Source of the DNA: Apostichopus japonicus
Lineage: Eukaryota > Echinodermata > Holothuroidea > Aspidochirotida > Stichopodidae
Assembly: GCF_037975245.1 (NCBI RefSeq)
Contig: NC_092579.1
Span: 7,647,001 to 7,711,000 of the forward strand
DNA length: 64,000 bases
Direction of reading: 5' to 3'
Part shown: one piece after another, positions 26,167 to 38,500 of the stretch
Layout: every line of letters starts with the position of its first letter
Position numbering within the stretch: the stretch's first letter is position 1
Notes under the pieces: model-generated
The model's database searches: none
What the model was told of the DNA's origin: nothing
Seen by the model: only the letters and a program-made list of their open reading frames with translations
Position numbers and translations under genes: made by a program

Positions 26167-26545
26167 CAAGGGCGTAGGAGCTGGGGGGGGGGGGGGCTGG
26201 GGGGGTGCCAGCCCCCCCAGTGAAAAATATGGAGGGGCGGAAGTATCATTCCGCCCCCCCCCCTCGCTTCGCAAGTCAGAAAACCCCTTTTTCATTTCCA
26301 AATGAGAAAAAAATTTCATTTGGAGCACCAATTTGCATCTAAGGCCAGGTGAAAATGCAAAATTATATACAAAATGGAGTGGGTGGGTTGAAGTGTGCTA
26401 TATTGCACCAAATTGCATCTGAGGCCACCTGGAAATGCAAAAAAATTCCAAAGGGGAGGGGGTGTCCCCCTCCCCTTTGAACCCTCCCCCAGGCCGGCCA
26501 TCAGTCTTCGGCCCCCCCACTCAAAAGTACCTTCCTACGCCACTG
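26167..26545. mobile_element. hAT MITE, family C
   Basis: Left end CAAGGGCGTAGGAG and right end (reverse complement) CAGTGGCGTAGGAA form terminal inverted repeats. GTTTATAC is exactly duplicated at 26159-26166 and 26546-26553, the 8-base target duplication of hAT elements. The 379-base interior has G and C tracts near both ends that can pair, and an internal direct duplication of a segment containing GCACCAA-TTGCATCT (about 26326 and 26403). No coding frame. Confidence 0.88.
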
Positions 26546-26555
26546 GTTTATACCA

Positions 26556-27904
26556 CTCTAACTTACATCTGTCAAAGAGGTGGGAAATTTTTATTTAAAT
26601 TGAGGGTCCTTAAAACTGTGTGGGAATCCATCCCATGTTGTCCTTGTTGCTCACAATTTGTAGAGGACTGATGGGAACGTTCCTTGAAATAAAGTTTTCA
26701 GAAAATATCAACAACTGAAGTTTACATAATTTGAACTACATTTGGAATTTGCAACGAATGGGGATGGCGGGGAGAGGGTGGTAATAGAGTACTATAGGGA
26801 AGGGAGGGTAGGGGACACAGATGTTACAAATGCATATATCAGTATGTAAGTTATTTCGAAGACTCCATCCTCTAAATTTTCTTGTTTCTTATGGCCGACT
26901 TTACCATCAAACTTTAACATTTCTAGAAAGAAACGATTGCAAAATTGTAAAGTAATAGGGGAAAAAAATGAAATGAATTGGGGAATTAAATTACTTTCAG
27001 AAATGAAAGGCTTTCGGCTAATTGAGCTTCTCACAAATATCTCTGTCTGTATCTTGTAGCTCAAAATAATTGCCAAGGATTAGAAAAGTGTACTGATTAT
27101 GACAGACGTGTTTCATCAATCATTGAAAAAGGGGGGCTTTTGACCTTTTTCTAGCCAATTAAACTGATCGAATCAAGGTACGCTGCAGATTCATGACCAA
27201 CATTAATGATGAGATAGGCCGTGTTCTGGCATTTTAATCAGCTCGATAAACCTGAAGGGCCTCTGGCAATCTTTTCAACTAGTAAACATCTGGAGATGAA
27301 AAAACTAGGATTCCAACGAGGGAACATCCTGTTCATCTACAGTAGATGTAAATTAACATGATGAACCTTCTCAGGCAATTCTGGAATTTCGAAGATTAAT
27401 GAGTAAAGTTCAAATGGGGCATGATTGCACTGAAAACTTAAAACATGAACTGAGCTATCATTGGTCAGTACAAATTAGCCATGCTGTTATCTTGGATCTG
27501 GGAGGAACAGTTAAGGTTTGCAACCTACATTCCCCCTCACAATTTTGCAAGGTTGGTAAGAGCGACTCCATAGTTTTCCCTTTCGGGAAACAAAAAAGCA
27601 TTGTAAAACAGATATACAGTAGTACCTAGGGAAGTTACCTACCAAAATGTGAGGGTCCAGGACACATAAAAGTATACATAATATATCTCACGAAAGCCAG
27701 CATGAATAAATACTGTATTCTTGAATTTCAAAGAGATTTCAATTGCTCTTGGACAGTTGTAACTTGCATGAGAGGTGATGCCCAACAGGAATACCAAGAT
27801 GACTTAGTTTGTTAAGTCACACTTCCAGGGAAGTACAGTGACAGCTAGGGCCTTTTTTTCATCCAGTACCCAAAGAAAGTTTACAGCAAAATATAAATTT
27901 GGCA
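26556..27904. other. No recognised feature
   Basis: Non-coding sequence; short frames at 26792-27076 (-) and 27399-27629 (+) have no supporting signals. Confidence 0.4.
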
Positions 27905-27990
27905 GAGTTACCTTTCCTCCTCTCTAACCAGTCTATAATCTGCTTCTAGAACTTTCCCATCTACCTAACCGACTGATTCGGTAATGTTTT
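27905..27990 (+). repeat. Diverged family A fragment
   Basis: Reads TTACCTTTCCTCCTCTCTAA ... TTTCCCATCTACCTAACCGA. Reverse complemented it aligns with the 12.39-12.45 kb copy (GGTAGATGGGAAAG ... GAGAGAGGAG). I first took it for a minus-strand exon ending in GTAACT; the family match argues against that. Confidence 0.4.
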
Positions 27991-28356
27991 AGCAACACGC
28001 CACTTTCCATGTATAACCTTCAGGAGGATAACCTACATATTCTTCACATAATTTTCAAACCCAAAAGGGGAACGTCCACTTGGTTTTTCTATGTTGTGAT
28101 TTTCTTTGGTCCAAAGAGACCTCTCTGAGCTTAGCTTCTTTCATCAGGTCTACAAAGCACCGTACAGTAAGTACCCTTTGAGTTTTCAAGTTTTCTTTTA
28201 ATTTTAAAATATGAACATTTCTTTTAGTTCTGGCCCCTGGGGATGATGGCACTGTATGTTCTCAGAACACTAACAAAAGCTGTGAATGACTAAGCTGTGT
28301 CACATCTTTTTTTATTCTTTTCATCTTTCTTTCCTTTTTGTCATTTATACTTTCAG

Positions 28357-28465
28357 TTTCAGCTCTGCGAAATCAAATCCATGATACCTGCCATCAATAT
28401 CGCCTGCAAAAATATCCATGTTTGCATTTATGGAGATTTGTCCAAGAAAAGTGGTGAACCTCAAG
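28357..28465 (+). CDS. Possible internal coding exon, unknown protein
   Basis: A long pyrimidine tract (about 28308-28354) ends in TTTCAG, followed by a 109-base open segment and an AAG|GTACTT donor. The peptide includes MIPAINIACKNIHVCIYGDL and continues SKKSGEPQ, with balanced composition and coding-like codons. A second AG at 28361-28362 could shorten the exon by six bases in the same frame. I recognise no domain. No partner exon in compatible phase is identified. This is the best-supported internal exon in the window. Confidence 0.35.
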
Positions 28466-28499
28466 GTACTTTAACTTTCTTTGGGGCTTTGTATTAAAC

Positions 28500-29283
28500 A
28501 AAATAAATATTATTAAATACTTCTTTTTACTTGGCTGAATGAAGAAGAGCTGGCAGAGGACCAGTTCCTAATATTTCTTTAAAATTTCCTTCAAAAATCA
28601 AACATCCCCCCAAATGATTGATTCAGTTTTCTATCTGCTGGCATTTTTCTAAGACCGTATTATTTTTATTTCTAAGAAACAAAAAGCAGACAAAATGTCT
28701 ACCCCTAAGGAATCTAGGATTGCCAAGGAGGAAGCAAATTTGAAAGTGTAGATCAATCAAAGGGATGATATGTGTTGAGTTTACCAAGGAAGAAAAATAT
28801 TAATAGATCATAGCCACGAAAAAAGATGAGGTCAGTATCCTCTCAAGTTTCAAAGAGTCAATATTTGCCTTCCACTATTCTAGAGGGAACCTGAGACAGA
28901 TATGTATACACTGAGAGTGAGAGACAGATAGAGAGGAAGAGAAAATGGGCAAATGAGGGAATTGTTTGTATTTCATACATGAAATGCATTAATAAAATCT
29001 ACAACAACATTTTGTCAGCATCTGTTGAAAAACAAATACCACTACCATCTGTACAGTGCAGTGTATTACAATACTCTGGTGTATATGACTTAGTGTTGGC
29101 TAGCATACATGTATAATTGCATTTCTGTACCGTGGTGCAGAAATACAAATGTTCTTGTATGCTGTTGTGGTCTTTAGAATCTGTTGGATATGTACAGATG
29201 GGCAAGGGAGGATTGCATAATGTCTTCCCCCAGTGAGCAGTTTGGTCTTCAACTTCAGTGATTGACTCCATTTACTCCGCTGT
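28500..29283. other. No recognised feature
   Basis: AT-rich non-coding sequence with a purine-rich stretch at about 28914-28950. Confidence 0.4.
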
Positions 29284-29291
29284 CATGCGTG

Positions 29292-29603
29292 CAGGCGCGT
29301 AGCCAAGGGGGGGGGGCGAAGGGGGCAGCCGCTCCCCCCTTGAGCATTTTTAAAAAAAAATTTTAATGCTTTTATGATATCGCTAGTAATTTCAAAAGAG
29401 AAAATGCTTAGATGCAACTTACTGTACAAGGTCTGGGAAGTGCCATTTCCAGCGATCTGGGAGGCATTTTCAGCCAAAATTTTCTTGTACGCTTCGCGCC
29501 AATCATGATGGTGCTACGCTTTAGATAGTTTGCAATGCCTACGGCTCTAATAGTTTGCCTGCAGTTTTGCTCCTCCCTTGGCAGAATCCTGGCTACGCGC
29601 CTG
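29292..29603 (-). mobile_element. hAT MITE, family B, reverse orientation
   Basis: Both ends are CAGGCGCGTAGCCA(A/G)G inverted repeats. The flanks CATGCGTG (29284-29291) and CATGTGTG (29604-29611) match at 7 of 8 positions. The body is the reverse complement of the 42045-42338 copy over its whole length, including the internal stem and the paired G/C tracts next to the left end. Non-coding. Confidence 0.92.
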
Positions 29604-29611
29604 CATGTGTG

Positions 29612-30960
29612 TCTCTCTTCTTCCACCAAAAATTTGGGAAAGGCAAAGAGGCAAAGTCCTGAAAGAAGCCTGCCTCATATAGGAATCAGATCCTGCATCA
29701 AGGGATATATTGGGAAAGCAGAGACAGTCTGCAGAATGGTCTGGAACGAGGTGGACTGTTAGGAATTTGTTACGAGTCTCCAGGGTTGGATTTGATCAAC
29801 CCAAGGAACACTAATTGCTAACGGTACAGTTGCAAGTGTATAAGAATAGGCCTTAGAAGTTTAAGTACACTGCAGTATCTCAATTAAGTACTATGTCTGA
29901 GTTCACTGAAGGAGGAGAGGGATAACTGGAAAGGGAAAGATAAATGTTCAAATCCACCCAGGTTTAATAGCCTTTCCCACCATCTGCCATCCTTCCACCA
30001 AAATGTGCCCCCCCTCCATTCCACCAGCCTCCCCCCCCCACACACACATCCTCCATCCCTTTGTTTCCACCTTATGGTGTTACAGTCAGTTTAAAATAAT
30101 ATTCACTCTCAGCTAGAGTTCTGAAGGGAATCTGGAACACATTTCTACACTGTTATCATATTTATATCAAGATCATTCTTCTTTTTTTTTTTAGATTGTT
30201 CATTTTTTACTGATAACATTTGTCATTTCCTGAGTGTATAATAAAACATTTTTTTCCTTCTTTTTTTCTTAAACATCACAGTGTCATATTTCTTCTTTGT
30301 CCCAATTTATCAATCCTTTCCCATAGATTTGACACTTCCAAGTTATTACAGTATTTCAGACATGTCACACCTGTCAGTGGTCGCCAAAACACAAATCTCA
30401 AAACAACAATTTTCCAGCACATTTTTGAAGAAACAATCTACAATTTGCATGGCAAATTGAATTTTTTTTTTACGTAGTATGTTGGTACGCTATATATGCA
30501 CTGTATCACATTTATTCTCTGTATGTTACATATCACAGTGGAACTAAAGTTCATGCTTTCACTAACAGTTGGTGAAAGGATGCTGAGTTCAAACAATTGA
30601 CTTCCTGCTATGGATTGGTTGAGAGTGATTCCATCTATTGAAAGTCAATCACAACCTTGCTGCATCCTTGTACTAAAGCTTAAGTAGTATTTATTTAATG
30701 CATACAGTAGTTTACCGTTCAATGAGGTCTGCAATTAATCTATGTATTAGTACTAAAGCTTTTAAAGTAGTATTTAATGCATATTTCATAGTTTACCATT
30801 CGATAGTGCAAAGCACCTATAAGACGTGATATATGTATGGCACCACGTGGTACAATAGCAGTCACCATGTCATAAATGAATTCATCTGTCCAGCAGCCAT
30901 CTACTGGTTAGCCCAATCAGGGCAAAATGGCCACTTACTGTGAAGATTCATGACTAAGTA
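29612..30960. other. No recognised feature
   Basis: AT-rich, with C-rich tract near 30010-30045 and T tracts near 30182 and 30465. The segment TACTAAAGCTT...AGTAGTATTTAATGCATA is duplicated at about 30672 and 30751. Confidence 0.4.
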
Positions 30961-31024
30961 TGATGGGGATCAATTAATATCAAGATTCAGCCAATTTATT
31001 GTAGGATGTAGGGACGGGGACATT

Positions 31025-31760
31025 ATGACCACTTAATAAACAGGGGATTAAACGTGGTGGGGATCATTTATATTATAAAAGCAGCATATTGTAGGGGGTA
31101 GGAAGGGGTGAGAAGGGGTTAGATGGGGGATGGGATGGGGGTTTAAAGGAGACCACTTATAAAAAAACGGATTACGGGTGGTGGGGTTCATTAAAATTAT
31201 TAAAGCAGCATATTGTATGGGGTGGGAATGGGGTAGATGGAGGGATGGGAGGGAGGTTAAAGGAGACCACTTATAAAACAAGGGATTAAGGGTAATGGGG
31301 ATCACTTAAATTATTAAAGCATCATATTGTAGGATGTGGGAAAGGGGAGATGGAAGCGGGGTTAAAGGAATTAACCACTTAAAAACACGGGAATTACAGT
31401 AGGATGAAGGAGACCACTTATCGCTGACCTTCACTAGTTTAAGTATATTTACCTGTCTCTATTGCAGACTAGGAAGTTTAGAGTAGATGGAGGGATGGGA
31501 AGGTGGGGGGGGGGGGTAAAAGGAGACCACTTATAAAACAAGGGATTAGAGGTACTGGGGATCATTTGAATTTAAATGATAAAACCAACATATTGTAGGA
31601 TGTGGGAAAGGGGAGAGGGAAAAGGGAAAAGGGGAGGAATTAGAAGGCCACTTAAAAACAAGGGAATTTTGATGAAGGAGAATACTTTACCCCTGACCTT
31701 CACTGGTTTGGGTATAGTACCTATATTTAACAGACAAATTTACCTGTTTCTATTGTAGGC
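31025..31760. repeat. ~115-bp degenerate minisatellite, about six to seven units
   Basis: CCACTTA-AAAA-GGGATTA-GGGGATCA units start at about 31029, 31153, 31267, 31375, 31413, 31528 and 31648, separated by 108-124 bases except for truncated units. G-rich blocks (GGGATGGGA) alternate with AT-rich blocks. Two units carry TTTACCTGTYTCTATTG (about 31450 and 31740), a family-A-like string. Confidence 0.85.
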
Positions 31761-31792
31761 TAGGAAGATAAAAGTGCATATATATGTTGATT

Positions 31793-31828
31793 AGAGACAG
31801 GAGATAGCTGGAGTGAAGTAAATCAAAA
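31793..31828 (-). repeat. Family A tail fragment
   Basis: GAGACAGGAGATAGCTGGAG followed by TGAAGTAAAT, next to the 115-bp minisatellite just as the 2.5-kb tail is next to the 114-bp one. Confidence 0.45.
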
Positions 31829-32307
31829 CAATATTCATTCCCAAAAACATTGATCAGTTTATCAGCTGGTACTTTCCATTAACTTTAGTAAACTTTTCAA
31901 CCAGGAGATTTCCATCTCTTCTCACCTGTTTGGGGGGTTTGTTCGTCACCAGCATATATATAGACCTCCGCTTATATAGAGGTTTTCTTCTCCTTGAAGT
32001 TCTTCAACTTCATTTTCCAATAAATCCTTGATGAGAACATCCAACAGTGTCCAAATCTGGCAGTTTCTATTATGAAGATGTTATCAACAGTACCAAGCTG
32101 CCAGCCAAAAGCAATAAGCCGCATTCCCCAGTGGGAACAGGAGCCAATTGTGATCATGACCTTTACACTGACGGGATACATGAGTGGCACATACATACCC
32201 TAACTAGTTTAATGTGCTTTGGTGTCTACTTTCCCTTGCTGAAAGATACTACCAGCCAGTCCTGTCCTGATGTGCTGCATGCTTCCATTGTCTGTCATCA
32301 CCTACCC

Positions 32308-32544
32308 TTAGAGCATTGACCCTTCTTGCTTGTCTCGAACATACTTCCACTCTTTTTTGACCATCTGTGTGATGTCATAGAAGCACACAGACAAATTCCT
32401 TTCATCTTTTGTCTTTAAAATGCACCAAAATTGAGATGTACTGTACATCTCTTGAAACATGAACACACGTACTGCAGTCATTGGTTTAATCATGTTAACT
32501 TCACATTCCCTTATACTGTAGATAAAGTTGGAAACCCTATCCAA
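32308..32544 (-). CDS. Possible coding exon or remnant, unknown protein
   Basis: A 78-codon minus-strand frame of balanced composition (for example TKDERNLSVCFYDITQMVKK). A TGCAG acceptor lies inside it at about 32475 and a GTATGT donor at about 32350, which would define an exon of roughly 120 bases ending EW. The acceptor lacks a pyrimidine tract. No family recognised. Confidence 0.18.
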   Translation of the reverse strand: MDRVSNFIYSIRECEVNMIKPMTAVRVFMFQEMYSTSQFWCILKTKDERNLSVCFYDITQMVKKEWKYVRDKQEGSML

Positions 32545-32793
32545 TCCAAGGTCAAAACAATATTAATGTGAAAAAGAGGGTAAAACAAAACATTTTGCTG
32601 CCAGTGTGCAAGTACCTACAGTATGACATCACACCCTCTTTGCTTCAAGTTCTATCTATGGTACAAACTGTGACAAATTCAATTATCAACATCTCTACAG
32701 TACGTGGGAATGGCTTGCAAATTTCGCCAGGATACTAAAGAATAAGTTCCACTTTCATCAGTCAAGAGCCGCTCAAAACTGACTGGTTTGGGG

Positions 32794-33664
32794 ATTTACG
32801 AGCGAAGATACTTATCTGTCTCCCTGTCAACAAACTTATATGCACCTTCTTTAATATCTACCTCAAACTACATGATTGGAATGGTCTAGCACTGCAGTCC
32901 CACTCTTCCTTACTCTTTCTTCGATCATAAGTCAAAAATAATATTTTCCTCTGGAATATCCCTCTAAGCTGCATACATTTTTATAACACTTGTGGATTTT
33001 GAATTCTGAGGTAATTCCATCATTTTACTGACCAGTACTGACCTTCTTGCTTGCCTCAGAACACAAAATATTGTACTTCACTCCTTTCTGCTGCTTTTAC
33101 AAACGAAGAAATCTCAAAATTTACTTAGTGTGGATCTGTATAATTTAGAGCTGGATCTGTATAATTTAGAGCAGTCAAATGTGCAATATTAATAGTGCAG
33201 AGACGACGGGGGAATCGTGAGGGTAAAAATAAACCTCTCATTTGAAAATGGGGTCTGATGGATCGCATTTTCATACCGAACCTTGAAGAAGAAGTGATAA
33301 ATCTGATCTGGGAAGAATCAAGAATGAAGAGCACAGAATTACGTCTTCTACATATTGCCATCAGTCTTAGTGTCATATTAAACAGCTTGCTTTAAAGTCC
33401 CATTGTGCATTCGATCTTGACGATCTAAAGAATCTTTTTTTCGGGTACTATTGCTGTACTGACAGTCATCCAAGACGTCATTTTGAGACAAAATTATCAC
33501 CGGAATAGGCTTCTATTTTTTGCGAATGGTAGATTCAGAGGGAGGAGGTGATGGTAGATGACACCTGGAGGAGGGTCAAGGGGGTGCAGTGCTCGGTGGA
33601 TGGGAAGGTGCAATAATAGTAGAGTCCAGACTAGTAAGAGAGGACTCAGAGGAGTGCAGTAAAT
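32794..33664. mobile_element. Family A element with diverged inverted terminal repeats
   Basis: The left arm begins ATTTACGAGCGAAGATACTT and includes TATCTGTCTCC, TATATGCACCTTC and AGCACTGCAGTCCC. The right arm (33528-33664), reverse complemented, begins ATTTACTGCACTCCTC and has the matching ATTATTGCACCTTC and GAGCACTGCACCCCC in the same order. Arms are about 130 bases and much more diverged than those at 21.3 kb. The interior holds a 21-base direct duplication (33131-33172) and a 45-codon frame at 33258. Confidence 0.5.
33258..33395 (+). CDS. Small ORF inside family A element, unknown
   Basis: ATG to TAA, 45 residues, beginning MDRIFIPNLEEEVINLIWEE and ending in a hydrophobic stretch. Composition is protein-like and the frame lies between family-A inverted arms, so it may be a remnant of an element protein. 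Equally it may be chance. No family recognised. Confidence 0.18.
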   Translation: MDRIFIPNLEEEVINLIWEESRMKSTELRLLHIAISLSVILNSLL

Positions 33665-35169
33665 ATTATTTATTTTCCTCTCTGACAAAAGCATGCATTT
33701 AGTTATATTAATATTGTATCTATATATGGCAATCAAGTGAATTGTAATGTCTATATAAGAACTAGCAGAAAACCAGAAACAAATGTGACCATATTTCCAA
33801 ATAATTACAAGCTAAATCACATACAGAACATTTGCACACATGCTAGAGATTTGTCTGCATGTAACTTCAATCAAAATCAAATTTCAACTGTAGAGGAAAC
33901 CTCAACTTTTCATGTATTACAGATTTTATTATTGAAAGCAAAGAAATAGGAAGAAAAGACTGCGGAGAATATCACCAGGGACACTTCCTGTGTTGACATG
34001 GATAGGACATGACCTACCACTGAGGGACACCTGGTGGTAACCAAAACCAGACCAAAGGAATATATACTACAAACCATGTGCAAAGCAAATGTGTATTAAG
34101 GCGCACCTTAGGGCTATGGGTAAGCTACATGCAGTGGGTTACAGTACGCTACGGTTAAACAGTCTCTTATAGGTTAAATGATAACAGTAGCTGATGCATA
34201 CAATGCTGGTACTTACTGTAGCAAACACCAGGATCGAGTCAGGCCTAAAATTTCACAAGTCTAGCCACTTACTAACAAATGCAAACTTTAATTGCACTTA
34301 AAAAAATCTATTGGATTAAAATCAAGTTCTTGCTAGTATTTTGCCTGAGTTATTACTGTACTGTACAGCACAACACACTTTATATGTAAGTTACTGACAT
34401 ACTATATTGTCCAAGCTGAAAAGAGTCCGTAGCTCAATAAATATTTGCTGATAATAGGCAGTAAATACAGGCCTTTAAATGCTTGGTACAGAAATCATGA
34501 AGATTTTTTTCATTCACAAAAAACTGGTACAAAATTATGGATACCAAATGCAAATTTACGTGACAGTATTTCCAAAACTGTCATAAACCGCTAAAAGTTT
34601 TTTATCTTCTTTTTTTTGGTACAGTATGACAGTATGTGTTTGAAATATTGTGACCAGACAGCAGCATATCTAGCAATTTTCATGCCACTAGACAGTCCAT
34701 TTTAACAGAGGATAATATGAAGCTAGAAGAAGCATCACCACATCAGTTCTGTGGATGGAGTTTTGGGGTGGGGAGGGGGGCAGGCACCAAACTGAATAGT
34801 GAAATATTATAAATACTTTTATGCAAATAGATGTATGTATTCAAACTATCGAGAAATGTGGTTGACTTTAAAGTTTGTCCTTTCTTTTTTAAATTTCTGA
34901 CCCATGTCATATTATCTAGCTATTTTCTTCAATCACTGCATTGCCCTTTGAAAAAAACTGGATTTGTTGGAGAATGTATCTGTATGCTGTAAAAACTCTC
35001 CCACACTCCTCATGCCAAAGAATATCTCAAAATCTGCAGAATATTACCTCAAATTAGGACTCAACAAGAAGGGACTTTTATAGAGCTCTAACACAACCTT
35101 CGTTTTTTGTTTTAACACCCGTGTTCCATCTTAATGCTTATAAACAGGTCATAGATCTTTCTTTTTCAG
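33665..35169. other. No recognised feature
   Basis: AT-rich non-coding; G-rich tract near 34765-34782. Confidence 0.4.
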
Positions 35170-35276
35170 GGAAACCTATTTACCTCTATTCTTCGCCAAA
35201 TATTCTTGAGTGGTTTTTCCGTTCATTCGTAAAGTTAAAAACGAGTCAGTTCCGATGTTTACCATTAATCTATCAG
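35170..35276 (+). CDS. Possible internal coding exon, unknown protein
   Basis: TCTTTCTTTTTCAG precedes and CAG|GTATGT follows a 107-base segment open in one frame; both splice signals are near consensus. The peptide includes KPIYLYSSPNILEWFFRSFV. The surrounding 35.2-35.5 kb is richer in CpG than its neighbours, and an overlapping 105-codon frame exists on the minus strand, so strand is not certain. No family recognised. Confidence 0.28.
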
Positions 35277-35599
35277 GTATGTAATTTTGAATTACAGAGA
35301 GCACTCCCATCTGACAAGGACGTGTGTCTTGTATTAAAAATTATGTTTACATTTAATACATCAGGCTGGATAGGAACGATAACTGCAAGGTCTATGTAAA
35401 TCATACATCGATGTTGGCCTCGTCGTCTCGTATGTAGAGAGGGAATATTTCGAATGTCGTCAGATCGTCTTCTAACTTTACCGTAACACAGGGTAAAAAC
35501 TTGTGGGCTCATCAAGGAAAAAGCAATATAACATGAATCATATTTAAAGTAACAGCACCAGCTCAGTAACAATGAAACCATCATTTTCAAAAGAACCTT

Positions 35600-38500
35600 C
35601 TTCTGATATCACATCTATAAAAATACACTTTTCAGTCCAACAAAAAGCAGTTGCCCGGCCAACCACCTTCCCCCCTCCCTAACCACCCCCCCTAACCACC
35701 CCCCCAATGGTGTGATGTCAAAGGAAATCCTGCAGGAAAGACAAATTTGACCTACTGTACAACTGCATAAATTTCATAGTTTACTAAATTTATTTCAAAG
35801 ATGATGAGAATGGAAGGCTTCTTGAGATAAAAATCATATACAAGCTACTGTATTTACTGTACCAATGATGCTTACAAATAGCGTAAGATTTGATTGTGGA
35901 AAATATGTGGAAATTTGGAATTTAATCAAAGTTATGAAACAAAACTTAGTACTGCATATTAGTATCCTTCTTAGTTTTTCATACATGTACTGTGTGCTAT
36001 CTCTCAGGATCGCCCAGTAATGTATTAGGTTTCTGTACATGATACATACCTATACCTGTATTGAAGAATGCCATAAAACTTGATGTGGCTACAGTTTATA
36101 TATCAAATGCTAACTTATTTTCAGGACTGACATACAGATTCTTCAAATGTTTAGTACTCTTTTTCCAATTTGTTATCAATTTTGAGCCTTCTGCACAGTA
36201 TGGAAGATGATTTGTTATGGTTTTGAAAATTGAGTGTAAAGCCTTACAAATTTTGTACCTCACATCCACGAATAAACTCCAGGTTTTTTTTAAGGGACAA
36301 CTGATTAATTTACATACAGTACTGTATGTACAGCACATAACTCAGTTTACAACACAAGGTCTGAATAAATCTGCCACATTCAATAAATGTCCTTGCTACA
36401 CTTTTATGTCTTGGACAATGGGAGAGCAATTTATTGTCTTGGATGAAAGGGCCAACCATTTAAGATATCAGTCTTGCTTTGCTTTCTCTAGAATCAGCCC
36501 GAAGAAAGTATTTCCTGTTCCAACCATTCAAGGGAATGTTTTAAATTAAAATCTACAGCTTAAATCCATATAAACACACTACACTGTTACATGAGGCATA
36601 CAATGCATACTCTACACAACACACACACATATACATGCATAAGTACTTACATACAAATATGGAAGCATCTAAGAAGAATATCTGAAATTTGATGACAGGA
36701 ATTTTGCAATGAAAAAACCCCTGTGAAGTTGTGAAACATTCAAGTATTTAGTTACCTATTTTAAATATAAGTATTTACATCGTCTGTATTGTACAGTAAA
36801 ATGACAAGCATGACCTTGATCAGTCAGTACATTACAATCTCTGTGGCTTAGATCTTTCATAGAAAAGGAAGTTACAATTACTTACAATTACCATGTTGTA
36901 CAATGGTACATATGGAACATTTGAATAATGTACTTTCTTTTCAGAGTGTGTATATGTATGGTAGTACTATATTCCTTCTACTTTAAAATGAGAAACTTGT
37001 TTTCTTGTTCTATGGTAAACTAGACATTTTGGCTTAAATGATAAAAAAAAAATTAAAAACTTAAAAATAGAAATTAAAAAGTATGACAACCATTTGGTAC
37101 ACATACTGTACAGGTATCTAAAAATGTATTTTGAAAAGTACACAGTACTGTTACATCAATAATACTGTAGTTTAGATGACAGATATGTCATATAAACTGA
37201 ACTCTTCCAAAATTAGTTAATATGGAAGCTTTCTTGTACTCAATTTGGGGCCATCCACATGGCAAGTTTAACGTAGATCTTTCCAGATTGTCCCAGCTTC
37301 CCCATTTTGAGATATCCTGTTTACAACTTTAGAGTTGATACATTTCTAACCTCTGCTAATCTCAGATAACTGTCGACCTCAATTAAAGACAATATTTAGG
37401 TTTCTTCTACTCAATTTGGGTCATCCACATGTGGAGTACCTCCATGTGTTGAATTCTAGGGGGAAAAAATGTAGCACGCAAAGACATCGAACTCACTTTT
37501 TAAAACACAGAGATACACCGACCCATCATCCACAAAGGTTACAAATTTTGTCATCTGAGGCATACAACCATATGAAAAGGTCTTATAAATGATGAAGAAT
37601 TTATGGTAGAGAAATATAGCAGATATCCCTTAACTGTAGGACATAGGGCTGGATATTAAGCTCAGTTGAAAGAGTAAAGGACTTGTCATTAATCTTTGGT
37701 AAATTTCTGGCACAGTATTTTGAGTGAATCTACTGTACAGTAAATGCAGTTTGTTTCTCTGCCCCCCCCCCCCCCCAACCCACCCAACTGTTAGTTTTCT
37801 TGTTGTGTTACTGTATGTGATTTCTTTCAATACAGAATACAGTCTGACACTTATGGGGCTTGAACAGGAACTGAACAATGAGACCTTGACAAGAATTTAA
37901 CCTTAGTGTTTAATAGCAAAAACACTTTCACACATGTACAGTATGCACAATTAATTATCTGCTACCAAAATGTTTCCAGATGATCTACTGTACAATACTG
38001 TATTAAACAGATAAAGCAGAACAGGTGGTATACAGGTGATGTAATAAACAAATTTGACCTCAGTGAGGTCAACCTAAGTATATATGACACAGCTGGAAAT
38101 AGCTTTATCGTGTCTTGTAGATAGTACTATAGGTCGATAGGACATGAAGGTACAAAATGTGGTTAGCTACTGTACTTTACCAGTTAACATTTAATAATAA
38201 CAATATATAACATGTGTCTGTGGTATGCCTTGGTTTAGAGTTCCTCTGTCTCAAACAAAAAAAATGGGATGCCACTCACCATCAAGAGATTAACCCATTT
38301 TTAATGAGACCATGATTCCCAAATTTATTAATCCATTTACAAATTACAAAAAGATGTAGTACTAAACAAGTTGGTGGTTGATGGTTTTATTGCAAATGCA
38401 TACATGATGTACAGTAGGAGCTTGGTTCTTCCAGCTGTGGAACATTAAGTTGGTCCAGCGAAAGGAGCATTAATTGTACACTTTGAAGATGAACATGTAT

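Noticed and set aside
27905-27990. Apparent minus-strand exon with GTAACT donor (peptide VDGKVLEADYRLVREEE)
   Set aside because: The sequence aligns with family A copies at 12.4 and 33.6 kb, so it is a repeat fragment.
31972-32196. Minus-strand frame and an alternative frame reading IWTLLDVLIKDLLENEVEEL
   Set aside because: Protein-like in places but acceptor and donor are weak and the two frames compete; not enough to call an exon.
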